This document shows positions 22,501 through 34,150 of a DNA stretch of 64,000 nt, piece by piece (the stretch's first letter is position 1; every line of letters starts with the position of its first letter). Source of the DNA: Mycoplasmopsis edwardii (GTDB lineage Bacteria > Bacillota_I > Bacilli_A > Mycoplasmatales > Metamycoplasmataceae); NCBI RefSeq assembly GCF_900476105.1, contig NZ_LS991951.1, positions 744,001-808,000 of the forward strand, written 5' to 3'. The notes under the pieces were generated by a model. That model worked only from the letters and a program-made list of their open reading frames with translations. It searched no databases and was not told the DNA's origin. The translations under genes were made by a program, and so were the position numbers.

Positions 22501-25437
22501 GCTCATTTGACTTACATTGTCAAGTGAAGTATTAATATCATTTAATTTTGGGGAATTTTCTAATGCAGCTGTAAGTGCTCTAACTTGAGCCATTTTATTT
22601 TTGATTTGTAAAATAACCGCATTTTTAGCATTAATTGCAACATCATCAGCTAAATCATTTACTTCAGATTTTAATGAGTTTCTTGTTAAAAGTGATCCTT
22701 GTTGAGAAGGGTAAGTAATTAAGTCAATGTGTTTTTTAACATTTTCTTTTTGAGCCTTTAAGATAACTTGATCTAACTTATGAAATACTGTATTAAAGTC
22801 ATTAATTGGTTGGTGTTTATTTGCATCAGGAATACTAATAACTTCATTTTTTAAGGCTGCTTTTTCATCATTTGATAAATATGCTAATCCATCAATTGTT
22901 GTATTAAATATAGTTCTTCTTTTTGTTTCATAGAAGTTTCATCTTAATTCGTTTTCTTGTATTGAGTTAAATGATGTAAGGCTATTTAATCTAGTTTTCA
23001 AACCATAATCTCTAGCACTTATTGGGAATGGGTTTAAAGTAGAATTTAAAATATTTTTATACTCTTGAATTTTTTCTTTTAATCCTTCTGGAACAAGATT
23101 TTCGATTTCATTATAACTTATAAGTGAGTTTAATTGATTTTTAAAATATCTTGCACCCTCAGAATTAACTGTATTAGGATATGGTAAGGCATCTATTTTA
23201 TCGTTAGTTTGTCTAATTACTTGTTCAAGTTTTTTGACTTCGTTTAGTAATGAAATTTTAGCTTCTTTATTAGTAAGTGTTCTTAAATTATTTAATAATT
23301 GAGCTTTAGCTGGTGCATTATTTTGCGGATATGATAATGCATTAATTTTATTTTCAATGTTACTTGTGTATGCATTTGATAAAACATTTTCCATTTCTTC
23401 AACTGATTTGTCATTAAGCTCCTGAATAAATTGATTTTTAATCTGATCACTTAAAAATTCAAGACTTGAAATTTCTTGAGTAATTCTTGTTTTATTTTGA
23501 TTAAATTGATTATCAATTAAGTTATTTAATTCAGTAAACTCAGAATCTAAGTTTGCTGAATTTAATTTATTGTTAAAGAAATCTTTATTCTCAACATTAT
23601 TAATTTTTGCAATAGCCGCATTAATTTTGTTGTTAATGTCAGTTACTTTTTCTTCTCAATGTGAAAAGTTATCTGAGTCATTATCAATTAAATTAATAAT
23701 TTCATTTATAGCAGGTGCATTTTCACCACCAGGGTATGGTAAAGAATGAACTCTAGATTTTAGAGCTCTTAGCTTATTATTTTTATAACTTTCATTTGTT
23801 TGACTCTTCGCTAATTCAATGTCTTGAGTAAGAGTTACAAATTCTTGATCTGTATTAGCATCATTAAGTTGGTTTAATAAACTTTGTTTTCTTTGTTCAA
23901 CTTCATCTGATGATAAATATTCGTTAGCTTGAATTGAATTAATTTCGGTAATAGCATTATTAATTTTTGATCCAATTCCATTAATTGTTAATTCTATTTG
24001 ATTTAATGTATTTAAGTCAGTTGCATCTTCGATTAATTTATTAAGGTTACTAATAGCAGGTACAATTGGGTTTTCGAATGTTTTGCCTGGATAAGGAAGT
24101 GAGTTAGATAATTTAATTAATTTTTGTTTTTTGATTTCAATATCAATTTTTGCAAAATCATTTTCGCTTTCTGCATTAATAATTATGTTAAATAAGTCTC
24201 TTTTTGTATCATTAAGGTTTTCTACATCATTAGCAGCTATTTCATTAATTTTATTTTTAGCTTCAATTAATTTATTTTTATATGAAGTTAATTTAGTTCT
24301 AATTGCCTTAATGTTATTTACTGTTAATTCTGTACTTGAAAAAATCCTGTTAATTGTGTTTTTAATAATTTCATTTTCGACTTGTGTAGAAGCTAAATTC
24401 GTAATTAAATAATCACTTACTTGTAAGATAGCTTTAAGTTCATTTTCAGAATTTTTAAACTTAGCATTTCTAATAACTTCTTGTATTTCATTGTAGTTTA
24501 AAGCGTTTTCAATTTGTAAGTTAAATGATTGTTTTTCTTGTGCTTTTAAATTTGATAAATTATTAATTAAGTTTTTGTTTATGCTTTTATCTTTTGTTTT
24601 TGCAACATTTAAAAGGTTTTCAAGATAACTAAAATCATACTCTGTGTGAGAGTCTCTTAAAACTTCATATAGGTTATAAGTTTTATTATTGTGTTGTAAG
24701 TTTGTTTGATTTTCGTTTGAAATATTTAAAAGCTCATTTTTAAAGAATTCGATTTTTTGAGCAACTGTAACAAGTTTTGCTCTTACCTCATCTAATGTTT
24801 CAGTTGTGTTGGTATAAAGTGTTTTTAGTTTAGAAATCGCAGGTACATTGTTAATGTTTGCTTCATTGCCCCCTGCTAAACTTGGATATGGTAAAGTATC
24901 AATAATTTTATTAATTTCTTTTGATAACTTTTGATTTTCTTGTTCTTCAAGTTTTTTGTTAATTTTTTCAAATAATAAAACAAAATCATTTCCTTGCGAA
25001 GTTAGGTTAAATTCGCTAATTAAGTTATTATCAACTTCATTTAATTTCTTGATTTTGTCATTTGCTAATTGAATGTTTTCTTTAATTGTATTAATATCGA
25101 TAGCAAATTTATTTAAGTCTTCTCAACTTTTTTCGTCTGTGTATTCAAAAGTACTTAACTTAATAGTTAAGTCTTTAACAGCTTGTGAGTTTTGTTTGCC
25201 AGGATAAGCTAACTTATTAATTGTTCTTTCTAACTCTTCTTTTTTGCTAGCGAACTCTTTTGATCAATCTTTTTGGGATGAAATTGGTTCAATTGGCTTA
25301 GGTGTTTCTATAGGGTTTGTTTGGTTATTGTTGTTATTTTTATTTTCATTTTCAACCCCGTTTCCTTTTTGACTTGAACATGAGGCAGCAAATGTTGTAA
25401 GTCCGAACATAAGGGCAAAAGTTAGTATTTTTTTCAT
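16534..25437 (-). CDS. Giant repeat-rich surface lipoprotein (2967 aa)
   Basis: A single frame runs 8904 nt through many TGA-Trp codons. The start MKKILTFALMFGLTTFAASC is a lipoprotein signal with lipobox FAASC (Cys20), followed by an Asn-rich linker, so it is anchored outside the cell. Residues about 80-1250 hold at least ten helical units, each marked by [LI]xYPxxxxxxAxxxL (for example LSYPQNNAPAKAQLL, ITYPTPNSSQARSSL, LTYPTRNALAKSEI). The same motif occurs in the 537-aa protein at 1.2 kb. Residues about 1250-1780 are helical without the motif. The C-terminal ~1150 residues look beta-rich with many Asn, Tyr and Asp. The extreme C-terminus is Gly/Ser/Ala-rich (YYGGGASGSGLFFADGSYAG). An adhesin or host-binding role, as for the large Lmp proteins of M. 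hominis, is plausible but unproven. AGAGG precedes the ATG and TATAAT lies at forward 25466-25471. Confidence 0.9.
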
Positions 25438-25465
25438 CTTGAAACCTCTATATAAATAATTCTAA

Positions 25466-25471
25466 ATTATA
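25466..25471 (-). promoter_or_regulatory. Promoter -10 of the giant lipoprotein gene
   Basis: TATAAT on the minus strand about 28 nt before the ATG, in the spacer after the hinT terminator. It suggests the lipoprotein is transcribed separately from P80-P60-hinT. Confidence 0.45.
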
Positions 25472-25494
25472 TTACAATGTGTCTTTGATTATAT

Positions 25495-25521
25495 TAAAAA
25501 ATAAGCCAAAAAGCTTATTTA
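25495..25521 (-). terminator. Terminator of the P80-P60-hinT operon
   Basis: On the minus strand AAATAAGC-TTTTTG-GCTTATTT forms an 8-bp stem followed by a T run. Its first arm overlaps the hinT stop codon (forward 25519-25521). Confidence 0.8.
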
Positions 25522-25839
25522 TTTGTATGGAATTACGTGTACGTGTGTGTGAAAAACCACTTGTCCTGCAGAAGACCCTGAGTTAATTACGATTTTAAAT
25601 CCTGTGCAATCATTTTCTTTAATATACATTGCTGCAAGTTCTCTTGCGATAGACATTGTATATAAAAAATCTTCATCACTATTTTCTAAAATATTTGGTT
25701 CAGGAGTTTTAGGAACTACTAAAAAGTGGCCTTCTTGAACTGGATTAATATCGTAAAATGCTATAACTCTATCATCTTCATAAAGGATGTTAGCAGGAAT
25801 TTCTCTTTTGATGATTTTTGTAAAAACACTATCCGACAT
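25519..25839 (-). CDS. hinT: HIT-family nucleotide hydrolase HinT
   Basis: 106 aa. A histidine-triad purine-nucleoside phosphoramidase; HVHVIPY at the end of HTHVHVIPYK is the HxHxH catalytic triad, and GFKIVINSGSSAGQVVFH the preceding conserved stretch. The start (MSDSVFTKIIKREIPANILY) is typical. It overlaps the P60 gene by 11 nt and is the last gene of the P80-P60-hinT operon. In M. hominis the HinT protein was shown to interact with membrane proteins P60 and P80, and the identical arrangement here suggests the same complex. Confidence 0.95.
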   Translation of the reverse strand: MSDSVFTKIIKREIPANILYEDDRVIAFYDINPVQEGHFLVVPKTPEPNILENSDEDFLYTMSIARELAAMYIKENDCTGFKIVINSGSSAGQVVFHTHVHVIPYK

Positions 25840-27067
25840 ATTTAAGTCCTTCTACAGCTTTTTTAAGATTTTCATCTTCAATATTAAGTTTGATTTTATT
25901 TCCTAAAGCGACAAAAGCATCAATTGCAGATGATAATAATGATGAGTCATTTGAATATAATGAAGTTGTTAATTTAACAAGATCATTTGCAAAAGAGGTT
26001 CCTTCTAATGTAAGTTTTTTAACATTAATTTTAGGTGTTTTAGCTTTTTCTGCTTCGTTTGGATTATCAATTAAAAAGTCTTTTCCTAAAGGAACTAATC
26101 TATTTAAGTAAGAAATCTTAATTTTACTTCCTTCAGGTGCAGCTGAAATAGATGAAGCTAATGTTTTATCAGCATTAACTTTAACTAATTTTTTGTTTTT
26201 ATAGTCATAAAAACCATTAACAACTGATTCTGCATTTAGTTCCTTAAGAGCGGTTATAGAGTAATCAAATTCATATGATGAAGTTTCTAATCCTTGGTAA
26301 CCACCTAAAGTTGTTTCGAATTCTCTATCTGATAATAAAACATCTGATGTAGCAACTTTAGAAGCATCAAATTTTCTTTGACTAATTTGATTGTAATCAT
26401 CAATGTTATTAATTGTTTTTACTGATGAAGTGAAGATATCACTGTCGCTTGATGATTCATAACTTCAAACTTGTAAAGTCTTTTTGTTAATTAAGTAATC
26501 AATTAACATAAAGTTATTTAAATCATAATCATTTTTTCTACTTGAGTAAGTACTTGAATTAATTTTTTGTAAATCTTCAGATTTTGATGTTGTTAAGTAT
26601 TTATTAACAAGTAATTGTTTTTGAACTTCTAGTTTAACATTTGATTCCTTGATTTTGTATAAAACTTCAAATTGCTCTAAAGTGATTTCTGGATTAAATG
26701 TTTCTGTTAAGTTTTTAAGTTTTTGATATTCTGCATCTTTCAAGATACCATTTGATAATAATTTTGCAATTTCTTTAGTTAAATATTTAGAGTCTTTTTG
26801 TAAGTTTATTTTTACAAATGTCTTGTAAACTTGGTAAGCATCATGTTTAAAAGCTGCATTATCTAATGCGTCACCACTAACTGAATAAACTTTATTAAGA
26901 GTTGCTTCTAGTCATAATGATTCAACAACGTCTTTAACATTTTTACCAGCGAATAAAACATCTTGTTTGTTTTTGGCGTCAGTATTAACATCTCTACCAC
27001 AAGCAACAACTGTAATAGGCAATGCTACAAGAGGTGCAAAAGTAACTAATTTTTTAAATAGTTTCAT
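25829..27067 (-). CDS. p60: P60-like lipoprotein of the HinT-associated membrane complex
   Basis: 412 aa. MKLFKKLVTFAPLVALPITVVACG is a lipoprotein signal peptide (lipobox VVAC, Cys at residue 23), so the mature protein is anchored outside the membrane. The rest is soluble, Lys- and Asn-rich and mostly helical in its first half. It has no catalytic motif I can recognise. The AAGGAGG ribosome binding site lies inside the end of the P80 gene, and its ATG overlaps the P80 stop (TAATG). The 3' end overlaps hinT by 11 nt. The call rests on gene order and lipoprotein type; sequence identity to M. hominis P60 was not checked. Confidence 0.82.
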
Positions 27068-29232
27068 TATTTACCTCCTTTTTTCATAACACTTTGGATT
27101 GCATCTGTTGTTAAATCAAATGCAGTTTTATCACTTTGAGAAACTGAATTAGCTTCTACATTTAAGTAATTTACTTTAACTTTTCCATCAACGTTTGTGA
27201 AGTTTAAGTTATTTAATGAATTTAATTTATCATTAATAAATTTATCTGTTTTTTCGAATAATGAAATGTTTGTTAATAAATTATTTCCAACTTTAACTGA
27301 TTTTACTTCAGCTAATAGATCTTGGATGCTTTGGTCTGTGTATTGAATACCTTTACTGTCTTTTTGTGTTAAAAGTCATGTTTTAAATGATTCATTTTCC
27401 AATTGTGTGATAATTGTATTTTCTTTAGATTTAAAGCTATTAATTTTGCTTTGTAAGTTGAAGTATGATTTTGTGCCTTTAGCAATGTTTTCTAAATCTG
27501 ATTTTAATAATTCATTGAATTTATCAATTGTTGTAATTCTTTGATTATTGAAGATAGAAATACCTTTTGGAGTTAAAACTAAAAGTGAGTCATCTTTATC
27601 TTTAATTTTGTAAACAAGTGATGTAAATGTTTTGTTGTTAATATCAATGTTGAATTGTGAATTGTAATTTTCAATAATTACTTTATTAAACTGTTCTTCT
27701 GTTAATTCATCAAAGTACTTTTGAATTAATTCATTTGCTTCTTGCAATTTGCTTGAAATTTTGTTTGATTTTTCATTTTCATTTGTAATGCTTGCATCAT
27801 CTTTAGCAGCTTTGGCATCATTAATTAATTGTGTAATTTTTCCTTCTGCTTCAGGATTAATGCCAGAAGGCATTTGGAATAGTTTATCTAAATCAATTTC
27901 TTTAAAATCAGATGATCCGTCTTTTAAAACTTCGTTAGCAATTGAGGCAAAAGCTAAATCAACATTACTATTAACTAAATCTTTAATATTTGAAACACCT
28001 AAGAATCCTAATGTATCACCCTTTGTTAAAGTTAATGCATCTAAGTAAGTTTCGTAAACTTTTCTTTCATCGTTAAATTTATCTAATTCTTTTGACTTAT
28101 CGAACACACCATATGATTCTGGTTTTTTGAATGATTTTAAGATATCTGAGTTTTTACTTACAACTAATGCACCACTTTCATCTTTATAAACTGAGTATTT
28201 TAAGTTGTTTAAGAATTTTTCTTTTGCATTATTTTCTTTTAGATTAAAGGCAAATCTTAAATCACTATTTTGAACACCTGGTAATAAAACTGATGAACTT
28301 AAGTTAATATCATTATTCATAAAGTAACTTGTCACTAAGTTTTTAGCAGGGATTAATTCAGGGATAAATGATTTTGTAACAAACACAGTAGCTTTACTTG
28401 GATTACTTTCTTGTACAAAGTAATTTTCATTTTCAACAAAGTATGGGAATACTTTTTCGCCTTGTTTGAATAAAACTTTAGCTTCCCCGTTTTCACCTTT
28501 AACAATATTACCGTTTGAATCAATTTGATAGATATCTTTTTTAGCTGTTTTATTGATAAAGCTTAGATCAAGAGTTTTAACTTCAACTTCAAAACTTCTT
28601 AGTGCACTTGATTCAATTTCTTTAAATGTAAGATACTCAATAGCTTGTTCATCTGTTGTGCTCTTTCCATATTCTTCAGATAACAATCTTTCTTTGTAGA
28701 TGTTTTCTCAAGTTGAGTAACCATATGTTTTTTTGAAGTTGTTTTTTAAGTCTTCAAGTTTATTTTTTTGATTTTCTTTAATTTCATCAATAGATTTTAA
28801 TTCAAGCCCAAGGTTTGAGTTTTCATTTGCGTTTAATGAGTTGTTAAAGATTTCTTGATATTGTTTAGAAGCAAGGTGTTCTTTTTCATACATGTAGAAA
28901 ACTGCTTTTTTGTATGCATCATTAAATTTTTCACTGTATTCTGTTTTATTGTTTTCAAGTTGTTTAACAAATTCTTCAACTGTAATTTTCTTTGAATTAT
29001 CAAAAGTGAAAGCATCAGAATCACCTGATTTGGCATCAATGTAATTAACTTTTGTTGTATTGATAACAAGAGGGATTGTAATACCTAAGATAACACAAAA
29101 AGCTAAGGCACCTAAAATACCATAGTTAATTCAGTTTCTTTTTGTTTTTGTTGCAACTTTCTTATTCTTCTCATCATAGTTATCATTTATTTCTGATAAA
29201 CGTTCTAAGAATGATCTTTGTCTTTTCGCCAT
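27067..29232 (-). CDS. p80: P80-like membrane protein of the HinT-associated complex
   Basis: 721 aa. One N-terminal transmembrane helix at about residues 35-58 (YGILGALAFCVILGITIPLV) follows a Lys/Arg-rich cytoplasmic head of about 33 residues. The long remainder should lie outside the cell and is mainly helical and charged. The cytoplasmic head is the only part that could reach cytosolic HinT. The frame crosses TGA-Trp at about 28687 and 27375. First gene of the operon: its stop is fused to the P60 start as TAATG. The assignment rests on order, size and topology as in M. hominis P80. Confidence 0.82.
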
Positions 29233-29323
29233 AATGACTCCTTAATCTTCAAAATACTTATATAAAATATAAATTTTATATAAATTATACCAAAAAATGT
29301 TTTCTATTAGTCCATTAATAATT

Positions 29324-29329
29324 TAAAAT
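29324..29329 (+). promoter_or_regulatory. -10 element of a probable leaderless gene
   Basis: TAAAAT lies six nt before the ATG at 29336 and no Shine-Dalgarno sequence is present, so transcription should start at or beside the ATG. Confidence 0.4.
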
Positions 29330-29335
29330 AGTAGT

Positions 29336-29851
29336 ATGCAAAAAAATAAATCAGTAGATGCTTTAGTTCATTTTGACGCATTAGCACATAGCCATAATTT
29401 TGTGTATAGTTTATATTCAAATACATTAGAAAATATTAAAAAAAGAGGAACTGCAAGTTCTCCTTTTGAAGTTGTAATTAACCTTGAAGCACTAATAAAA
29501 TTAGTTTATTTAGAAAAAAATGTTGTTGTTCAAGAAAGATCATTTGCAGCTGAAAACCAGCTTCCTTTTATTAAATTTAATGAAGACAAAATCTATTTAA
29601 ATGTACTTATTAAGTCAACATGAAGAAAGTTTAATAAATGAAAAAGAAGAAACTTAAGTTCTAATAGTGAAAGAACAATTTTTGCTACTATGAATAAGCT
29701 TTATTCTACTGATCCAGACTTGTTAATTTTATTATATTTTGATCATAAATCACTTAGTCTAAGGATTAAAAAAGTAACTAATTTAAATCCTAATTATTAT
29801 TCTGTTATTGAAGTAAATGATAAAAAGTTTCCTTATATTGATTTTGAATAA
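29336..29851 (+). CDS. Conserved-looking hypothetical protein
   Basis: 171 aa, family not recognised. Soluble, mixed alpha/beta, with a basic centre (KSTWRKFNKWKRRNLSSNSE) that could contact nucleic acid. No signal peptide, membrane helix or Cys cluster. The TGA at 29621-29623 encodes Trp, so the protein is longer than a standard-code reading suggests. It has no ribosome binding site and its -10 sits against the ATG. It is a lone plus-strand gene between minus-strand blocks and converges on the 5S rRNA gene 22 nt beyond its stop. Confidence 0.75.
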
Positions 29852-29873
29852 AGTCAAAAAAAGTATAAAAAAA

Positions 29874-29974
29874 CAGCCGCTTCCTATTTTCACCTTTCGG
29901 CTATCTTCGGCGTAAAGAGGCTTAACTACTGAGTTCGGAATGGTATCAGGTGATCCCTCTTGCTATGACGACTA
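29874..29974 (-). rRNA. rrf: 5S ribosomal RNA
   Basis: Minus strand. The core GGGATCACCTGATACCATTC and CGAACTCAGTAGTTAAG is the 5S helix II/loop region. The ends TAGTCGT and GCGGCTG pair as helix I (7 bp with G-U pairs), which sets the ends within a few nt. TATAAT (forward 29980-29985) is spaced correctly for the 5' end, and a T7 tract follows the 3' end. No 16S or 23S gene is next to it, so this is a separately transcribed 5S. Confidence 0.93.
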
Positions 29975-29979
29975 AGAAT

Positions 29980-29985
29980 ATTATA
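29980..29985 (-). promoter_or_regulatory. 5S rRNA promoter -10
   Basis: TATAAT on the minus strand, about 6 nt before the inferred 5S 5' end. The -35 region is T-rich without a clean TTGACA. Confidence 0.6.
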
Positions 29986-30087
29986 GTACACTTTTGAAAA
30001 AACAAAAATATTTTTTAAAATTTTTTTAATGGAGTTGCATTTATTTAAATATGTAACTTTTTTTAATTTATCCATATATAAAAAAGA

Positions 30088-30112
30088 CGCAAAAAACACC
30101 CTTATGGGTGTT
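30088..30112 (-). terminator. Terminator of rpmH-rnpA-yidC
   Basis: On the minus strand AACACCC-ATAA-GGGTGTT is followed by TTTTGCGTCTTTTTT. It begins 8 nt after the yidC stop. Confidence 0.85.
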
Positions 30113-30120
30113 GTGTTACA

Positions 30121-32232
30121 TTATTTTTTCATCATTTTCTTAGAATACTTGAATTTGAATCATTTTGTTTTCTTAATTCTATGAATTGCGAGAACTTGTC
30201 CAATTTGTCATAATCCACCAAATAATCAGTAAACTTGAACCCCAGCACTAAATAAGATAGTAATACCAGTGAAGATTATCATCATAATCTTTTGAGTTCT
30301 CTCTGATTTTTTAAGTGCTTGTTTTTCACTAATTGTCATTGTCATATTGTTTTTCTTACGGTTAAGAAGTTGAGGTAACAATTGTGAAACTAATTGAACT
30401 ACGATTGTTGTAATTAAAATTCAAAGATAGATAAAGTGTCCACTTGTAATCTTTTGTCAAGAAACTGATGAGAAGTTAATTCCTAATCAAAATGTTTGTT
30501 TAATTTCAGGAATACCTTGAATAACTCTTCACATAGCGAAGAATATAGGCATTGATAATAGAAGGTTAGCAAATTGATCAAGAGGGTTTATATTGTATTT
30601 ACTATAAAGAGCTTGAATTTCTTGATTTTTCTTCATCTTCATAGCTTTATTATTTTCAAATCCCGCATATTTAGCTTCGATAGCAGCTTTTTTACTTTTA
30701 AGTCCTTCTTGTATTGATTGCATCATTGTAGCTTTGAATGAGAATGCAAGTACAAGTAAACGAGTAAAGATAACTGCAACTAAAATAGCGATAATTGTCG
30801 CTCAACCATTTCACTCAGGCATTGCCTGTCTAAGTGATTGTACCATAACTGATAACGGGTAAACTAATGCACCATAGAATGGACCATATGTTCAAGCTTG
30901 CCCTCATGTTAGGATAGGTTGAATTTGATAATCCCCAGCAAATACAATATTTGAGTAGAATTTAGCATTATTAGTGTTATCGTTATATTTAACAATGAAT
31001 TCTTCAATAGTGTTAGCGTTTACATCATATTTATTTGAAGCAAACATTAATTCATTTGAAATTTCAACAGCACCTTTAGAATTGCTTCTTTTTGGAGCAA
31101 TCCCTAATTCTGTTAATCATGTAATCATTAAGTTTTGATAAATACCAATTAATCCATATTCTTTTTGTGATAACTTGAATAAATCTTGATTATCTTTTAA
31201 TTTATTCTCTTTATTCTCAATTTTATTTACTAAAAATTGTAAATATTGCCCAACTGATTGGAAATCATTTTTTCCATATTCTTCTTGAGTTGTTTTATTT
31301 AATTCGTTAAGGAATTTACTATCCTTACCAAATGTGTAATTGTAGAATGTTTGCAAGATATCTCTAGCATAAGCTCTATTAGCTAAGCTTTTTGAATCAA
31401 CACCATCATCAGAGATAGTATTTAATTTCTCTTCTGTTACAAAGTCAACTTTTTGTAAACCAGAAATGAATGTTGCAGTATATTTAGAATCTGCATCTAC
31501 ATTGTTTAAAGTTTTTGTTGTTACTTTACCGTTAGCATCTTTTGTTTCTTCTTTATCTTTTTTAAGTTGAATAAAGTCTTTTGATGAGTCAGGTAAATAA
31601 GTTAGAATAACAATCTCATTTTCAGGACCTGTTAATTCATTTGTATATTTGTAACTTTTAGCATCTTCACTTCTAAATAAGAAGCGCCCATTTTTCTCTA
31701 CAATATTGTATTTTTTACCAGCAACATTAGCTTGGTAACCTAAATTTGATAATTTCGAGTCTTCAACACCAACAACACTAATTGCTGTCATGAATTGACC
31801 TGATTTACCATATTCACCTTTATTTTCTTTGGTTTGTGTGCTAAGTTTTTTAATTATTTCACGACTATCAACAAGAACGTTAGCATCGGCATCTTGTTTA
31901 AGTACATCGATTGAAAGTTCAATCTTACTATCTGATAATGCTTGTCCTTTATTATCATATTTGTTGATTGTGTTTGAAATATTTTCTAATTTGAATGTGC
32001 TTACTTTTGGAGCAATATCAGCTTCGTTTCTATAAAACTCAATACTGTTACCTACGTTAGCAGATGTTTTTAAAACGAATGACTGAATACACCCTGTCAA
32101 TGTGACTGTAAATGCAATTAAATAAAGAAAAATCTTGGTTATTTTTCAAGACTTCTTTAATGCAGTCTTTCTTTTTTCTTCAGGGTTATTTTTATTATTT
32201 GAAAAATAATTAAAAGTTTGTTTTCTTTGCAT
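30121..32232 (-). CDS. yidC: Membrane protein insertase YidC/OxaA
   Basis: 703 aa. It inserts and folds membrane proteins with or without SecYEG. An N-terminal membrane segment ends in a lipobox-like TLTGC (about residues 43-55), as in the lipoprotein YidC/SpoIIIJ type of Firmicutes. A large extracytoplasmic domain (about residues 60-400) then precedes the insertase core. Core features include LVYPLSVMVQSLRQAMP, GWATIIAILVAVIFTRLLV with its conserved Arg, MQEI-type loop QEIQALYSKYNINPLDQF, MPIFFAMWRVIQGIPE, and the last two helices up to a Lys-rich tail. Its start overlaps rnpA by 23 nt. The extracytoplasmic domain makes it much longer than the ~260-aa Firmicutes form. Confidence 0.93.
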
Positions 32233-32551
32233 AATTCCTAAATTTCTCAAATAGCTCTTTAATTCCTTGTTTCTTTACAGAATACTCAGAATTACAAAAC
32301 TCTTTGCGAGCAATTAAGACAAAATTGTAATTGAACTCATTGATATTCAACTCACGAATAATTGCTTTTAATTGTCTCTTGTTATAATTACGACCTACAG
32401 CATTTTCAAACTTTTTAGGTATTGTAATACCTGCTTTAAAACTATCCGATTTGACAAAATAGACAACTAAAAACTTGTTTGCAATAGATTGTTTTTTATC
32501 AATGATAGATTGAAAATCCCAATTTTTTCTAAGCCGAAATTGTTTTTGCAT
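32210..32551 (-). CDS. rnpA: Ribonuclease P protein component
   Basis: 113 aa, standard length. It helps the catalytic RNA remove 5' leaders of tRNAs. The N-terminus LRKNWDFQSIIDKK fits the family start, GITIPKKFENAVGRNYNKRQLKA holds the RNR-type motif (RNYNKRQLKAIIRE), and DFVLIARKE is replaced here by YNFVLIARKEF. It lies 8 nt after rpmH and overlaps yidC, the usual rpmH-rnpA-yidC order. Confidence 0.95.
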   Translation of the reverse strand: MQKQFRLRKNWDFQSIIDKKQSIANKFLVVYFVKSDSFKAGITIPKKFENAVGRNYNKRQLKAIIRELNINEFNYNFVLIARKEFCNSEYSVKKQGIKELFEKFRNYAKKTNF

Positions 32552-32559
32552 AACTAAAA

Positions 32560-32706
32560 TTATTTATCAGAAACTGTAAGTCTTTTTCTACCTTTTGCTC
32601 TTCTAGCAGCTAACACTTTTCTACCGTTAGCAGTTTTCATTCTAGCTCTAAAACCGTGAACTTTAGCGTGTTTACGTTTGTTAGGTTGGTATGTTCTTTT
32701 GCTCAT
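32560..32706 (-). CDS. rpmH: 50S ribosomal protein L34
   Basis: 48 aa. [20 protein letters not shown] followed by [20 protein letters not shown] is essentially the L34 consensus. AGGAGGAAAA just before the ATG is a strong ribosome binding site. It heads the minus-strand operon. TATAAT at forward 32754-32759, with TTTTGA 16 nt upstream, is the likely promoter. Confidence 0.97.
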   Translation of the reverse strand: MSKRTYQPNKRKHAKVHGFRARMKTANGRKVLAARRAKGRKRLTVSDK

Positions 32707-32753
32707 TTTTCCTCCTATGTGATTTATTTTACTTAGTATATAAGCGTGTTTAT

Positions 32754-32781
32754 ATTATACAATATAATTACTTTTTCAAAA
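32754..32781 (-). promoter_or_regulatory. rpmH operon promoter
   Basis: Minus strand TTTTGA, 16-nt spacer, TATAAT (forward 32754-32759), about 48 nt upstream of rpmH. It is the clearest promoter in the divergent rpmH/serS region. Confidence 0.55.
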
Positions 32782-32852
32782 TTATAAAAAAGAGTTCAAT
32801 TTTTGGGTCTTTTCAAGCCTTTTTATTGCCATAAATTGTGTTATTTTTATAG

Positions 32853-32858
32853 TATAAT
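32853..32858 (+). promoter_or_regulatory. serS promoter -10
   Basis: TATAAT 23 nt before the serS ATG, followed by an AGAGGAAGA ribosome binding site. No good -35 and no T-box-like leader. Confidence 0.5.
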
Positions 32859-32881
32859 TTTGAATAGAAAAGAGGAAGAAT

Positions 32882-34149
<1,268 letters not shown>

Positions 34150-34150
<1 letters not shown>

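Noticed and set aside
20000-25300. Asn/Leu-rich repeats that might be a CRISPR or DNA repeat array
   Set aside because: The repetition is at protein level, degenerate and in one coding frame; there is no regular direct repeat with spacers.
32707-32852. T-box or riboswitch upstream of serS
   Set aside because: No T-box core or specifier stem could be recognised; the stretch holds only the rpmH promoter and AT-rich filler.
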